From: Methylohalomonas sp964522485
GTDB taxonomy: Bacteria; Pseudomonadota; Gammaproteobacteria; Methylohalomonadales; Methylohalomonadaceae
Length of the DNA: 64,000 nt
Direction of reading: 5' to 3'
Assembly: GCA_964522485.1 (NCBI GenBank)
Contig: CAZFUS010000003.1
Location: 4,062 to 68,061 of the forward strand
Below are positions 35,656-44,461 of this stretch, piece by piece. The position numbers were made by a program, and so were the translations under genes. The first letter of the stretch is position 1; the number at the start of each line of letters is the position of its first letter. The notes beneath the pieces were generated by a model that saw nothing but the letters and a program-made list of their open reading frames with translations, did no database searches and was not told the origin of the DNA.

Positions 35656-36282
35656 TTACACGCTGGTGGGTTTGCGACCGAGATACAGGCAGTACTGCCA
35701 GAGTCCGCCGTAGGCCCGGCAGATGCTGGATTCGACCGGCGTCAGTGATGCATCAAGGCGGTGCAGAAGGTGCTTGCCGATGCGGACATGATGCAGTGCC
35801 ATCCAGCGCGCGAACCATGTATCGCCGGCACCGTGAAAATCCACCAGGCCGACGCAGCCGCCTGGACTGAGGTCGGCATGCATCGCGGCAATTGCCTGCT
35901 CCCAGCCGGGATTGAACATCGACAGACTGTACGCGGCTACTATCAGATCAAAGCCTCGCCCGGTGTCCAGCGGTTTGTCGTAGGCCACCTGCCGCAGGCA
36001 GGCCGTGGCGCCCAGTTTGCGACGGGCGATGTCCAGCATATCGGCCGATCGATCTACGCCGTGCAGTTCGGCGGCTGGAAACAACCGGCGCAGGTAGATG
36101 AGGTTGTGGCCGGTCCCGCAGCCGACTTCGAGCACACGGCGCGGGTGGCAATGGCGCACCGCCAGGTCGAGCAGAGCCGTGCGGCCGAACAGGAAACTCC
36201 AGCGGGTCCGGTCGTAGATACGCGCCTGCTGGCGGTAATAACCTTCCACCGTACCGGCAAACGGGTTCAGGCCGAAGCTCAA
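35656..36282 (-). CDS. btaB: BtaB-like N-methyltransferase (betaine lipid)
   Basis: A 208-residue SAM-dependent methyltransferase. Motif I is VLEVGCGTGHNLIYL (about residues 49-63), motif post-I GVDRSADML, and motif III LSMFNPGWEQAI region, followed by CVGLVDFHG. BtaB methylates the amino group of diacylglyceryl homoserine three times to give the betaine lipid DGTS. Identity rests on strong context: it overlaps the end of a btaA homologue by four bases and is shaped like BtaB proteins (about 210 residues, opening TVEGYYRQQARIYDRTRW). Start is TTG at 36282. A different substrate cannot be excluded. Confidence 0.85.
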   Translation of the reverse strand: MSFGLNPFAGTVEGYYRQQARIYDRTRWSFLFGRTALLDLAVRHCHPRRVLEVGCGTGHNLIYLRRLFPAAELHGVDRSADMLDIARRKLGATACLRQVAYDKPLDTGRGFDLIVAAYSLSMFNPGWEQAIAAMHADLSPGGCVGLVDFHGAGDTWFARWMALHHVRIGKHLLHRLDASLTPVESSICRAYGGLWQYCLYLGRKPTSV

Positions 36283-37454
36283 AGCACTTCCGCGAAATGC
36301 AGGCTGCCGTAAGTGCCGACCCGGTCACGCTGGTGCAGCGGCTGAGTCAGTTCCGGGAAAAATCGCAATGCTGACGTCGCCTCGTGGGGCAGAAAATCCA
36401 GCCGGTCGCTGGCTGAGCGCATGAGGATTCGGGCGCCCGGCGCACTATTTTGCAGGATCATGTGCCATTCCTCGGCCAGCGCCCGGGGCTGGTGCCAGGC
36501 GAGCCAGTCCTGGTGATCCAGCAATACGAAGTGGCTGTATCGGCCCGGATGCGCGCGCAGGAAACCGGTTACGGTAGCGTTGTGCAGCTGGATGCGATCG
36601 CAGTGGCTGCGCAGACGCTCGAAATGCTCGGGCTTGAGATAGTTCGGACAGCATTGCCGGGTATAGGAACCGGTCAGGTAGACGCGCCAGAAATAATTGT
36701 CTTGAATCAGAATCTGGGTCGCCACGCGCTGCAGTCTGTCGCTGAGAAATCCGCGAATGCCACCGGGATAGTGCTGGCTGATCAGGCGGGCCTGAGCGCG
36801 GGGTACGCCGAGCAATGACAGTGTGAGTGGCTGGCGCATCAGCCAGGACACGCAACGGCCCCACAAGTAGGGCTCGATGTGGCTGTATATTTGTTGCTGA
36901 GCCTCGATTGAGTCGGCGTCGATCAGCTCCATGAGATGATATCGCAGGCGGCGTTTTTCCTGCAGCAGATAGCGCGTCAGCCACCAGGCCACGGCACCGG
37001 ATGAGCCATGGTAATAGAATGACTGTTTGTGGCTGCAGGCGTTGAAATACTCGATCTTCCGATCCCAGAAAGCACGGGCGTAGTCAGCAAGCTGGTGACG
37101 GATGGCTGCATAAATATTCCGGAACCCGGCGTGGGATCCGTGGCCGAACATGGCGAACAAATCGTCGTAGCAGCCACGTTTAAACAGGGCCAGCTTGAGT
37201 TGTAGCAATGCATTCTGCCGCGGATTGACATCAACGGCGTGGATTACGGCTGGCTGATCCAGCAGATAATCCAGCGCATTGCAGCCGGCGCTGGTTAGCA
37301 TGACAACCCGGCTGTCGGCATCGAGCTGCAGCAGTTCGCGGTCGATACGCGGGTCTTCCCAGCAGGCGTTATAGATCAGGTAGCGGTTGTGAACGCTTTT
37401 GAAAATCAGATCTTCGCTGGCGTTGAGCAAACGGCGGCTGAAACGATCGCGCAT
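36279..37454 (-). CDS. btaA: BtaA-like 3-amino-3-carboxypropyl transferase (betaine lipid)
   Basis: A 391-residue enzyme that moves the aminocarboxypropyl group from S-adenosylmethionine to diacylglycerol, the first step to diacylglyceryl-trimethylhomoserine. Family features visible: YLIYNACWEDPRIDRELLQL near residue 25, the nucleotide-binding VVMLTSAGCNALDYLL (about 48-63) with AVDVNPRQNALLQLKLAL, FFxHGSSG-like YYHGSSGAVAWWL, and FVLLDHQDWLAW with MRSAS near the end. BtaAB make membrane lipids free of phosphorus and are induced by phosphate starvation in several bacteria. The pair here is compact and in operon order. No pho box was searched for thoroughly. Confidence 0.88.
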   Translation of the reverse strand: MRDRFSRRLLNASEDLIFKSVHNRYLIYNACWEDPRIDRELLQLDADSRVVMLTSAGCNALDYLLDQPAVIHAVDVNPRQNALLQLKLALFKRGCYDDLFAMFGHGSHAGFRNIYAAIRHQLADYARAFWDRKIEYFNACSHKQSFYYHGSSGAVAWWLTRYLLQEKRRLRYHLMELIDADSIEAQQQIYSHIEPYLWGRCVSWLMRQPLTLSLLGVPRAQARLISQHYPGGIRGFLSDRLQRVATQILIQDNYFWRVYLTGSYTRQCCPNYLKPEHFERLRSHCDRIQLHNATVTGFLRAHPGRYSHFVLLDHQDWLAWHQPRALAEEWHMILQNSAPGARILMRSASDRLDFLPHEATSALRFFPELTQPLHQRDRVGTYGSLHFAEVL

Positions 37455-37546
37455 GCGTGCAGGTCATACCGGACTGGATAATGTGACACAATATAGAGGT
37501 GCTGTATGACAAAGCCGTGCCGCATCCATGACAGGTTAATGACGTT

Positions 37547-38467
37547 ATGTTAAAGCTTGGTTTTCTGATATTAACCGTGACACTGACGGTAGCGCAGCCC
37601 GTTGTTGCAGCGGATGCTGATCTCGATCCGCAGCAACTGGTGGAGAAGGCACGTGCGGGCAATGTGAATGCACAGTACAACCTGGCGCTGCTGTATCTGA
37701 ACGGTATCGCTGTGCCCCAGGATGTGGAGCTGGCAGCGGAGTGGTTTCATAAGGCGGCGGATCAGGATGATGCCGAGGCGCAGATGCAGCTTGGCTATCT
37801 GTATGACATCGGCCGGGGTGTTGAGCAGAGTGATGCCCAGGCGTTTTACTGGTATCGTCAGGCAGCCAGTCAGGACGACAGCGACGCCATGATCAATCTG
37901 GGGCATATGGTGGCCGCGGGACGCAGCGTACCGGCCAGCGACCGACAGGCCTGCGACTGGTACGAAAAGGCGGCCGAAGCCGACAGTGCCGAGGGCCAGT
38001 ATCTGCTGGGCGAATGTTATCTGGATGGCGTGGGCCGGGCACGTGACCCGGCAACTGCGGCTGACTGGTTCATGGCCGCCGCCAAGCAGGCGGACCCCAT
38101 TTCCCAGGGTCGGGTCGGTTATCTGTATGAACAGGGTATCGGCGTCAAGCAGGATCTGCGTCAGGCGGCGCACTGGTACGAACTGGCCGCCCGGCAGGGC
38201 GAGCCACAGTCGCAGTACAATTTTGGTGCGTTGCTGAGTTCAGGCCGTGGTGTAACGCGGGACGATGAGGCGGCGGCCGGATGGTTCAGGAAGGCGGCCG
38301 AACAGGGCGATGCCCATGCCCAGTTTGCACTTGCCGGTTGTTATTTCGAGGGCCGGGGACTCAGTGAAGACCTTGAACAGGGGCTGAAATGGCTGCGCCG
38401 AGCTGCCGAACAGGACTTTGAACCAGCCCGGCGCATGCTCACGAGAATAGAAGACCAGGCCGGCTGA
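37547..38467 (+). CDS. Secreted Sel1-repeat (SLR) protein
   Basis: The 306-residue product has a signal peptide (MLKLGFLILTVTLTVAQPVVAA) and then about seven Sel1-like repeats of 36 residues, e.g. GNVNAQYNLALLYLNGIAVPQDVELAAEWFHKAADQ, AEAQMQLGYLYDIGRGVEQSDAQAFYWYRQAASQ and AEGQYLLGECYLDGVGRARDPATAADWFMAA. Such repeats form alpha-solenoid scaffolds for protein binding. It is probably periplasmic. It is divergent from btaA and converges with the SDR gene; its stop abuts the SDR stop. No partner is obvious. Confidence 0.88.
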   Translation: MLKLGFLILTVTLTVAQPVVAADADLDPQQLVEKARAGNVNAQYNLALLYLNGIAVPQDVELAAEWFHKAADQDDAEAQMQLGYLYDIGRGVEQSDAQAFYWYRQAASQDDSDAMINLGHMVAAGRSVPASDRQACDWYEKAAEADSAEGQYLLGECYLDGVGRARDPATAADWFMAAAKQADPISQGRVGYLYEQGIGVKQDLRQAAHWYELAARQGEPQSQYNFGALLSSGRGVTRDDEAAAGWFRKAAEQGDAHAQFALAGCYFEGRGLSEDLEQGLKWLRRAAEQDFEPARRMLTRIEDQAG

Positions 38468-39283
38468 TCAGGGCCCCGGATGCCAGCCGGCATCGGCCCA
38501 CACTTCGCCGCTGATAGCGGAATTTTCCACCATGCAACAAATGGCGCTGGCGATCTCTTCCGGCCGGATCAGCCGGTTGAGCTGGGTGTTCGGGAGTATG
38601 TGCTTTTCGATGAAGTCATCGCCCAGCGCCCGTACCATGGGTGTATCGGTAAAACCGGGATGGATTACGCCGCAGCGCACCCCGTGAAATATTGCTTCCA
38701 TGGTCAGTGTCGCCGCCGCGCCTTCCAGGCCGGCCTTGGTCGAAGCGTAAGCGATCTGGCCCTTGTTACCCTGGGATGAAATCGAACCGATGAAGATGAC
38801 TGTTCCCTGTACCCGTTCGTCCGGATGCCATTTGCGTAAACCCTTGCCGGCCCGATCCTCTGCGATATGAGCGACCATTTCCAGCGCCCAGTAGATCGGC
38901 GCGATCAGGTTGATGTCAACGACCTGACGGAATTTTTCGACGGCATAGATTTCGGCTTTGCCGGTATCTTTATCGACCTTCACCGCGAGGGCATCGCGGG
39001 TGATACCGGCTGCCGGTACACAGATGCTGACCAGACCGTGTTCGGTCATCATGTGTTTGAAGACACTCTGGCGGAAGGCGTCGTCGGTCACATCGCCGCG
39101 GAACGGAATCGCGACTTCGCGGCCGGTTTCCTGGTTGATGCGAGCGGCTGTGGCGTCGACGGTGTCGGCCATGTCCACCAGGGCGATTGCCCTGACGTCT
39201 TTGCGGGCCAGCTCATCCACAATAGCCAGGCCGATACCGCTGGCGGCACCGGTTACCAGTGCGACCTTATCCTGGATTTCCAT
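38468..39283 (-). CDS. Short-chain dehydrogenase/reductase
   Basis: A 271-residue classical SDR. The cofactor motif is VTGAASGIGLAIVDEL (residues 10-25) with acidic D in VDMADTV suggesting NAD(H) preference; the catalytic residues are Ser in FIGSISSQGNKGQ, Tyr and Lys in YASTKAGLEG, and the substrate loop PGFTDTPM. It resembles 3-oxoacyl reductase or hydroxysteroid-type dehydrogenases, but substrate cannot be assigned. The ATG at 39283 has a strong ribosome site (GGAAGGAGAT). It is separated from the decayed transporter upstream by a short gap. Confidence 0.85.
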   Translation of the reverse strand: MEIQDKVALVTGAASGIGLAIVDELARKDVRAIALVDMADTVDATAARINQETGREVAIPFRGDVTDDAFRQSVFKHMMTEHGLVSICVPAAGITRDALAVKVDKDTGKAEIYAVEKFRQVVDINLIAPIYWALEMVAHIAEDRAGKGLRKWHPDERVQGTVIFIGSISSQGNKGQIAYASTKAGLEGAAATLTMEAIFHGVRCGVIHPGFTDTPMVRALGDDFIEKHILPNTQLNRLIRPEEIASAICCMVENSAISGEVWADAGWHPGP

Positions 39284-39362
39284 TGTTATCTCCTTCCTGA
39301 AATTGCGCTCATTTCCATTGTAACGTGAATATTGTGCACTGCAATAAGCATGTTGCAGCGCA

Positions 39363-39799
39363 GTGGTCCGGAATGGCCGGTCTGCCTGCCTGAATTTTGC
39401 TGTCATCGTATTGCCGGCTGTATTGATACTCATTGCCGTGCGACGCGCCGGCCGTATACGTATCGCCAATTGGCAGATCATGGCTGGCGGTACGTTCGCT
39501 ATGGTGTTCAGTGTGTTCATGATCGATCACGCACTGGTCGTCAGTGGCGTGTTAAATGTGCCGCTGGTGGCACTATCTCTGCCGGTGTAGCAGACCGGGG
39601 CAGGAAGTGATGCGTTGCTGGCGCTCGCTGCCGGCAGCTCCGCCGGCAATCTTCTGATCCTGGTGCGGCCAGGAACATCATTGTTATTCAGGGAGCCGAG
39701 CGGCACGGGGCCGCCCCGGGCTTTATCGAATTCGCCCGGATCGGTACACCGCTGACCTGTGTGAATGTGGCGGTCTACTGGATCTGGCTGGGTCTTTGA
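39363..39799 (+). pseudogene. SLC13/ArsB-like ion transporter remnant
   Basis: A membrane N-terminus (LNFAVIVLPAVLILIAVRRAGR, then IRIANWQIMAGGTFAM) runs into NVPLVALSLPV and a TAG at 39588. The same frame resumes QTGAGSDALLALAAGSSAG then LLILV, and after a missing base the +1 frame continues GAARNIIVIQGAERHGA then PGFIEFARIGTPLTCVNVAV, typical words of the C-terminal half of the ArsB/NhaD/SLC13 ion-transporter group. Most of the central 200-300 residues are absent. The gene thus has an internal deletion, one nonsense codon and one frameshift. Its end overlaps the neighbouring methyltransferase by 25 bp. Confidence 0.78.
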
Positions 39800-40404
39800 G
39801 CACCGTCGTGTGCAGATGGCGCATTGGGCATGAAGACATCCACTCGCGCTGGCGGCAGGTTGACCCAGACGCGGCTGGTCGCGATGCGCCGAAAACCGGC
39901 CGGGGCGCGTTTGCCGGGATCGCCCAGGGCATAGGTGAACTGAATCAGGTGCCCGTCTGGCGGGAGGCATTGGTGGATCTGTTTGCTGATGGTACCGACC
40001 AGTTGGGGTTCCAGGGAACGCATCGGCAGGCTGGAGATCACATGGCTGACTCTGGCACCCGTATTCCGGACCCCGGCCAGCAGTTCGCCCAGATGGGCGG
40101 CATCAGCCTCGAATATGCGCACGCCCTCGAATCGTCGCCGCAGCAGACGCACCATGTTGGGTGAGCGTTCTACGCAGATCAGGCGTGTGGCAGGCACCGT
40201 GTACTTAAGCAGGGCTTCGGTAATGGCGCTGGTCCCGGCGCCCAGTTCGACGACATAGCCCTCCTGCGTGTCTGGCACACGGTTCGCGATGTGACGCGCG
40301 AGCAGGTTCGAACTGGGAATGAGGGAACCGATGGTGCGCGGTGTCGATAGAAATTCGCCGCAGAAAACGGCTATGGATGCAAAAGTTTCAAAAGGAGTAG
40401 GCAC
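39775..40404 (-). CDS. PmtA-like phospholipid N-methyltransferase
   Basis: A 209-residue SAM-dependent methyltransferase close to the Rhizobium/Rhodobacter PmtA group: GEFLSTPRTIGSLIPSSNLLAR near the N-terminus (family pattern xPRxxGAxxPSS), motif I VVELGAGTSAITEALL, then LICVERSPNMVRLLRRRF and VISSLPMRSLEPQLV. PmtA methylates phosphatidylethanolamine toward phosphatidylcholine. Start is GTG. The last 30 residues (after VNLPPARVDVF) differ from family and overlap the decayed transporter end, so the terminus may be altered. It lies 2.5 kb from btaAB, giving two lipid head-group methylation enzymes in one neighbourhood. Confidence 0.78.
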   Translation of the reverse strand: MPTPFETFASIAVFCGEFLSTPRTIGSLIPSSNLLARHIANRVPDTQEGYVVELGAGTSAITEALLKYTVPATRLICVERSPNMVRLLRRRFEGVRIFEADAAHLGELLAGVRNTGARVSHVISSLPMRSLEPQLVGTISKQIHQCLPPDGHLIQFTYALGDPGKRAPAGFRRIATSRVWVNLPPARVDVFMPNAPSAHDGAQRPSQIQ

Positions 40405-40588
40405 GCTCAGTTCGCTGACAGGGCTGTTGGTTTTTTGTGACTTAAGCTAAGTTTGTTCTGAATTATTTATGGTACTGTAACTTATAAAGTATTTCATGTA
40501 CCGGCACCGGCACAGTAACCTCCCGTGATGTCTCGGGGCTGGTGGGCCGCGTCATGCGAATAAAAATCCACAGACAGGCCACGCTCTG

Positions 40589-43099
40589 ATGACCCCCGCA
40601 ACAGTATCCGACTCAGACACAGTCGGACAAGTCAGCATCACCGACTGGCTGCGGGAGTATGCCTGTCTGAGCCTGTGGCTCGCTCCACTGCTGCTGCTGC
40701 TGCGCGGCTATGAATTCGGCCTGATAACCTGGCGTTATGAACTGGCGCCGGCTTGGGTGCAGCTGCTGTTCAAATCCCTTGCTTATGATCTGCTGGTTGC
40801 CGGTTTCTGGATCCTGATCGGCGCTATTCTTTATCTGTGCGCGCGGTTCGCCGGCCGGCAGTTCGCCACGGTGCTGGTGGTCGGAATCAATATTCTGCTG
40901 ATCATTGCCTACGTCGGCCTGATTGAATACTTTCTGATCACGCAAGTGCCGCTCGGCGCTGACTTGTTCGGCTACTCAGGGTCGGACATTGCCGCCACCG
41001 TCCGGACCTCGACTGATTTTTCGTTGCGAGCCTGGTTGCCGTTTATCTGTGCGCCGGTGCTGTACGCGCTCATGCTCCGGTTCGGTCGCAACTGGCGCTG
41101 GCCTGCCGCCGCATTGAAATTTTATGCAGGCACTGTCCTGGTGTTCGCCGTACTGTTCTGGCCGCTGTATCCGCGTCAGACTGTTCTGACCAGTGAGCGG
41201 GAATCCGCCCTCACGGCCAACAAGCTGGCTGCCTTTGTCAACAGCAGTCTTGCTTATGCCGGTGAGCGCGTGCAGCCTTCAGACGAACAGGCGGATTATC
41301 AGCCGGTTGCTGAATATCCACTGCTGCACACCGCCGATTATGAGGATGTGCTGGGTCCGTTCTTCCGCCGCGCGGATGCCAGGCCGAACATCGTCATCAT
41401 CGGAGTCGAAGGTTATGGTCGGGCATTTACGCCGGATCAGCGTTACGGCGGGTTCACTCCATTTCTCGGTCAATTGATGCGCGAGGGATTGTACTTCCCG
41501 AATTTTGTTGCGCTGTCCGGCCGCTCATTCGGTTTTCTGCCGAGCCTCATCGGTTCGCTGCCGCCGGGTGAACACGGCTTCATGGATCTGGGTTCCGGCA
41601 TGCCCGATCACGACACCCTGATCACACTGCTTAACCAGAATAATTACCATACGGCTTACTTCGTCGGTTTCAGCAGCAATTTCGACAATATCGATGTGTT
41701 TCTCGAGCGGCAGAATGTTGATTTCATGCTGAACGAGGGCATGTTCGGCCCGGCCTACGAGAAGATGGATGTAATCGAGGGCGGCTTTACCTGGGGTTAT
41801 GCGGATCGGGATATGTACCAGCGGGCGTTCGAACATCTTGCCGACGTAGCGCCCGATCAGCCGCGACTGGATATTTATCACACGGTCAATCTGCATGAGC
41901 CGTTCATTATTCCCGAGCCGGACAAATGGCGACGTGCGGTCACGGAGCGTCTGGCCGAACTCGATCGCCCTGGCGCGGTTGAGGCCGACGTGCGCCGCTA
42001 CAGGGATATTTTCGCTGCCCTGCTGTACAGCGATTACGCGCTTCGATACCTGTTTGAACAGTATCGACAGCGGCCGGATTACGAACGCACGATTTTTATT
42101 ATCACCGGCGATCACCGGTTGATACCCGTCCCGGAAGCCGATCGGATCGATCGCTTCAGCGTGCCATTGATCATCTGGTCGCCTTTGCTGAAAAAACCGG
42201 CCAGGATAGGGGCGGTATCTACCCATCTGGACCTGGTTCCCAGCCTGGCTGCCTATCTGCGGGACGAATACGATCTTGAATTTCCGCAACAGGTACACTG
42301 GCTCGGCCAGGGTATTGATATGCATCCGGGTTTTCGGAGTCGGCGTTCGGCGGCGCTGATGCGTACCAAGAACAGTCTCAGTGATTATCTTGTCAATGAA
42401 TATTTTCTATCAGGCAATGACCTGTTTCGATTACAGCCCGGTATGGATCTTGAGCCGCTGCATGACAAGAATCTGAAAGCGGACATCGCTGCCGAATTCG
42501 CGCGGTTCAAGGCCATGAACCATTACGTGATCCGGAATAACAAGTTGAAACGGGGAAAGCTGCCGGTAACGGATACGGCAATTGCCGAAGAACGGGCATT
42601 ACTCGAAGAGCTGCAGCTCGCCGATAAAAATCCGGAAGCGCTGTTCATTTATGCCCGGCAGGCGGCGTTCGATCAACATTACGAGGAAGCGCGGCTTATC
42701 GGTCGGCATGTGCTGCGCGATCATCCCAATTATCATGACATGCGGGTGCTGGTAGGGCGGACATACAGCTGGAATGGTGACTACGCTGAAGCTGAAACCT
42801 ATTTTCGTGATGTGATCCGACGCAATCCCCTGTATGCCGACGCCTATAGTGCACTGGCCGATGCCGAGCGCTGGAACGGACAGCTCAAACAGTCGCTGCA
42901 GGTGATCGAACAGGGACTGGCACAGGTGCCGGAGGATGCAGCACTGTTGCTGCAGAAAGCGAAAACGCTGAGTCAGCTGGAACGGCCGCAGGCGGCACTG
43001 CAGGCGGTGAATGCGTCACTGCGGACCGATCCCGGCAATGATGAAGCGCGTGAATTGCGCGAGCGGCTGGCATCCGGAAGCCCTGCCAGTGAAAACTGA
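40589..43099 (+). CDS. LtaS/sulfatase-family membrane enzyme with C-terminal TPR domain
   Basis: The 836-residue protein has about five N-terminal membrane helices (residues 30-200), then an alkaline-phosphatase-superfamily domain facing the periplasm: NIVIIGVEGYGRAF (metal-ligand Glu274), LSGRSFGFLPSLIGSLPPG (nucleophile position Ser313 rather than Thr), VNLHEPF (His) and IFIITGDHRL (Asp508/His509). This is the layout of lipoteichoic-acid synthase and phospho-head-group transferases. Residues ~650-830 hold a TPR module (ARLIGRHVLRDHPNYHDMRV, GRTYSWNGDYAEAETYFRDV). The next gene carries a closely similar TPR module before an outer-membrane barrel. I infer transfer of a phospho- or sulfo-group to a surface polymer; substrate unknown. 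Confidence 0.8.
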   Translation: MTPATVSDSDTVGQVSITDWLREYACLSLWLAPLLLLLRGYEFGLITWRYELAPAWVQLLFKSLAYDLLVAGFWILIGAILYLCARFAGRQFATVLVVGINILLIIAYVGLIEYFLITQVPLGADLFGYSGSDIAATVRTSTDFSLRAWLPFICAPVLYALMLRFGRNWRWPAAALKFYAGTVLVFAVLFWPLYPRQTVLTSERESALTANKLAAFVNSSLAYAGERVQPSDEQADYQPVAEYPLLHTADYEDVLGPFFRRADARPNIVIIGVEGYGRAFTPDQRYGGFTPFLGQLMREGLYFPNFVALSGRSFGFLPSLIGSLPPGEHGFMDLGSGMPDHDTLITLLNQNNYHTAYFVGFSSNFDNIDVFLERQNVDFMLNEGMFGPAYEKMDVIEGGFTWGYADRDMYQRAFEHLADVAPDQPRLDIYHTVNLHEPFIIPEPDKWRRAVTERLAELDRPGAVEADVRRYRDIFAALLYSDYALRYLFEQYRQRPDYERTIFIITGDHRLIPVPEADRIDRFSVPLIIWSPLLKKPARIGAVSTHLDLVPSLAAYLRDEYDLEFPQQVHWLGQGIDMHPGFRSRRSAALMRTKNSLSDYLVNEYFLSGNDLFRLQPGMDLEPLHDKNLKADIAAEFARFKAMNHYVIRNNKLKRGKLPVTDTAIAEERALLEELQLADKNPEALFIYARQAAFDQHYEEARLIGRHVLRDHPNYHDMRVLVGRTYSWNGDYAEAETYFRDVIRRNPLYADAYSALADAERWNGQLKQSLQVIEQGLAQVPEDAALLLQKAKTLSQLERPQAALQAVNASLRTDPGNDEARELRERLASGSPASEN

Positions 43100-43122
43100 A
43101 CATTCGACTATCGGATTAGGAT

Positions 43123-44382
43123 ATGCGTGACTCGCTGATCGGCTTGCTGACACTTTTTGCAACCATCGGTACATTTGCCGTCCATGCCCAGCCACCCGGA
43201 CCCGGTATGGGTGTGGATCAGATGTTCGAGGTTGCGCGCGGCAAGGCGTTTGCGGGTGACTACGCCGAGGCCCGGACAATCGCTTATGATATCTTACAGC
43301 GCTCTCCGGATTATCATGACGTCAGAATTCTCGTTGCGCGGACTTATGCGTGGCAGGGCGAACGCGGCAAGGCGCGGGATGAACTGGCTTACGTGCTGGA
43401 ACGCAGTCCCGACTATCGCGATGCACTGAGTGCATCGATCGACGTCGAGCGCTGGGATGGACGTTATGCACGTGGTCTGGAACTGACCGGGCAGGCACTT
43501 GGCTATTATCCGGATGATCCGGTTTTTCTGAAGAAAAAGGCGGAACTGCTGGCCAGTCTGGAGCGTTATGACGAAGCCCGGGCGGTTCTGCGCAAAGCCG
43601 GTGAGATTGACCCTGACAGCGCGGACATCGACGCGCTCAGTGAGTCGATTGATGACTGGCGACCGCACCCGAACCGCATCAGTGCCGGCTTTTACGTCAA
43701 TGAATATTCAGAATTTTTTGATCATGACCCCATCGCGTATTTGCAGTACGGACGCGAAACGCCCTGGGGTACCGTCATCGGCCGGGTCAATTACCGCGAT
43801 CGTTTCGGCAGCTCCGGTGCCCAGGGCGAAATCGATTTTTATCCGGCCATGGCCGAGGGTATATACGGCTATCTGAACTACGGTTACTCGAGCAGTACCT
43901 CGCTGTTTCCCCGGCACCGTTACGGCGCCGAGATCTACGCCAATCTGCCGCGTGCCTTCGAGGCCTCACTCGGGCTGCGGCATCTGGATTTCGACAGCAG
44001 CAATGTCACGATCTATACCGGCAGCCTGGGTAAGTATTTCGGCAATTACCTGTTATCCGTGCGTCCCTATGTAACACCGGGAGACACCGGGACTTCGGTC
44101 TCCGGTGCGTTCAGCCTGACCCGCTTTTTTGGCAGCAGAGAGCAGTATCTGAAGCTGCGCGGCAACTATGGTGAATCGGTGCAGGAGCACCAGTTCCAGT
44201 CGGCGGCGGCACAGGGCGTGACGCTGGAAAGCTGGTCGATCGGTATGGCCGGACAGTGGGAATTCCTGCCCTATACCTATCTGTCCGGATCATTCGATGT
44301 TGGCGAAGAAGAGTTGTTATTTGCGCCGGGTGATTTTGTCGAGGTATACAGTCTTTCAATCGGCATCAGCCATCGTTTCTGA
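43123..44382 (+). CDS. TPR plus YaiO-type outer-membrane beta-barrel protein
   Basis: The 419-residue protein has a signal peptide (LIGLLTLFATIGTFAVHAQ), a periplasmic TPR region (residues ~35-180: ARTIAYDILQRSPDYHDVRIL, ARTYAWQGERGKARDELAYVL) and a barrel of about 230 residues ending GDFVEVYSLSIGISHRF, whose last residue is Phe. The barrel has the YaiO pattern (YLQYGRETPWGTVIGRVNYRDRFG, YGYLNYGYSSSTSLFPRHRYGAEI). The TPR part aligns with the C-terminal TPR of the preceding sulfatase-like protein, with RSPDYHDVRILVARTYAW matching HPNYHDMRVLVGRTYSW. Spacing is 23 bp, so the two are an operon and probably touch across the periplasm. Confidence 0.85.
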   Translation: MRDSLIGLLTLFATIGTFAVHAQPPGPGMGVDQMFEVARGKAFAGDYAEARTIAYDILQRSPDYHDVRILVARTYAWQGERGKARDELAYVLERSPDYRDALSASIDVERWDGRYARGLELTGQALGYYPDDPVFLKKKAELLASLERYDEARAVLRKAGEIDPDSADIDALSESIDDWRPHPNRISAGFYVNEYSEFFDHDPIAYLQYGRETPWGTVIGRVNYRDRFGSSGAQGEIDFYPAMAEGIYGYLNYGYSSSTSLFPRHRYGAEIYANLPRAFEASLGLRHLDFDSSNVTIYTGSLGKYFGNYLLSVRPYVTPGDTGTSVSGAFSLTRFFGSREQYLKLRGNYGESVQEHQFQSAAAQGVTLESWSIGMAGQWEFLPYTYLSGSFDVGEEELLFAPGDFVEVYSLSIGISHRF

Positions 44383-44461
44383 TAATGGCAGGTTTGAACC
44401 GCAGGCACTGGACATGGGTCCAATATGTGCCATATGTTCCCTTCAGCCGAGGTTCTGAATC

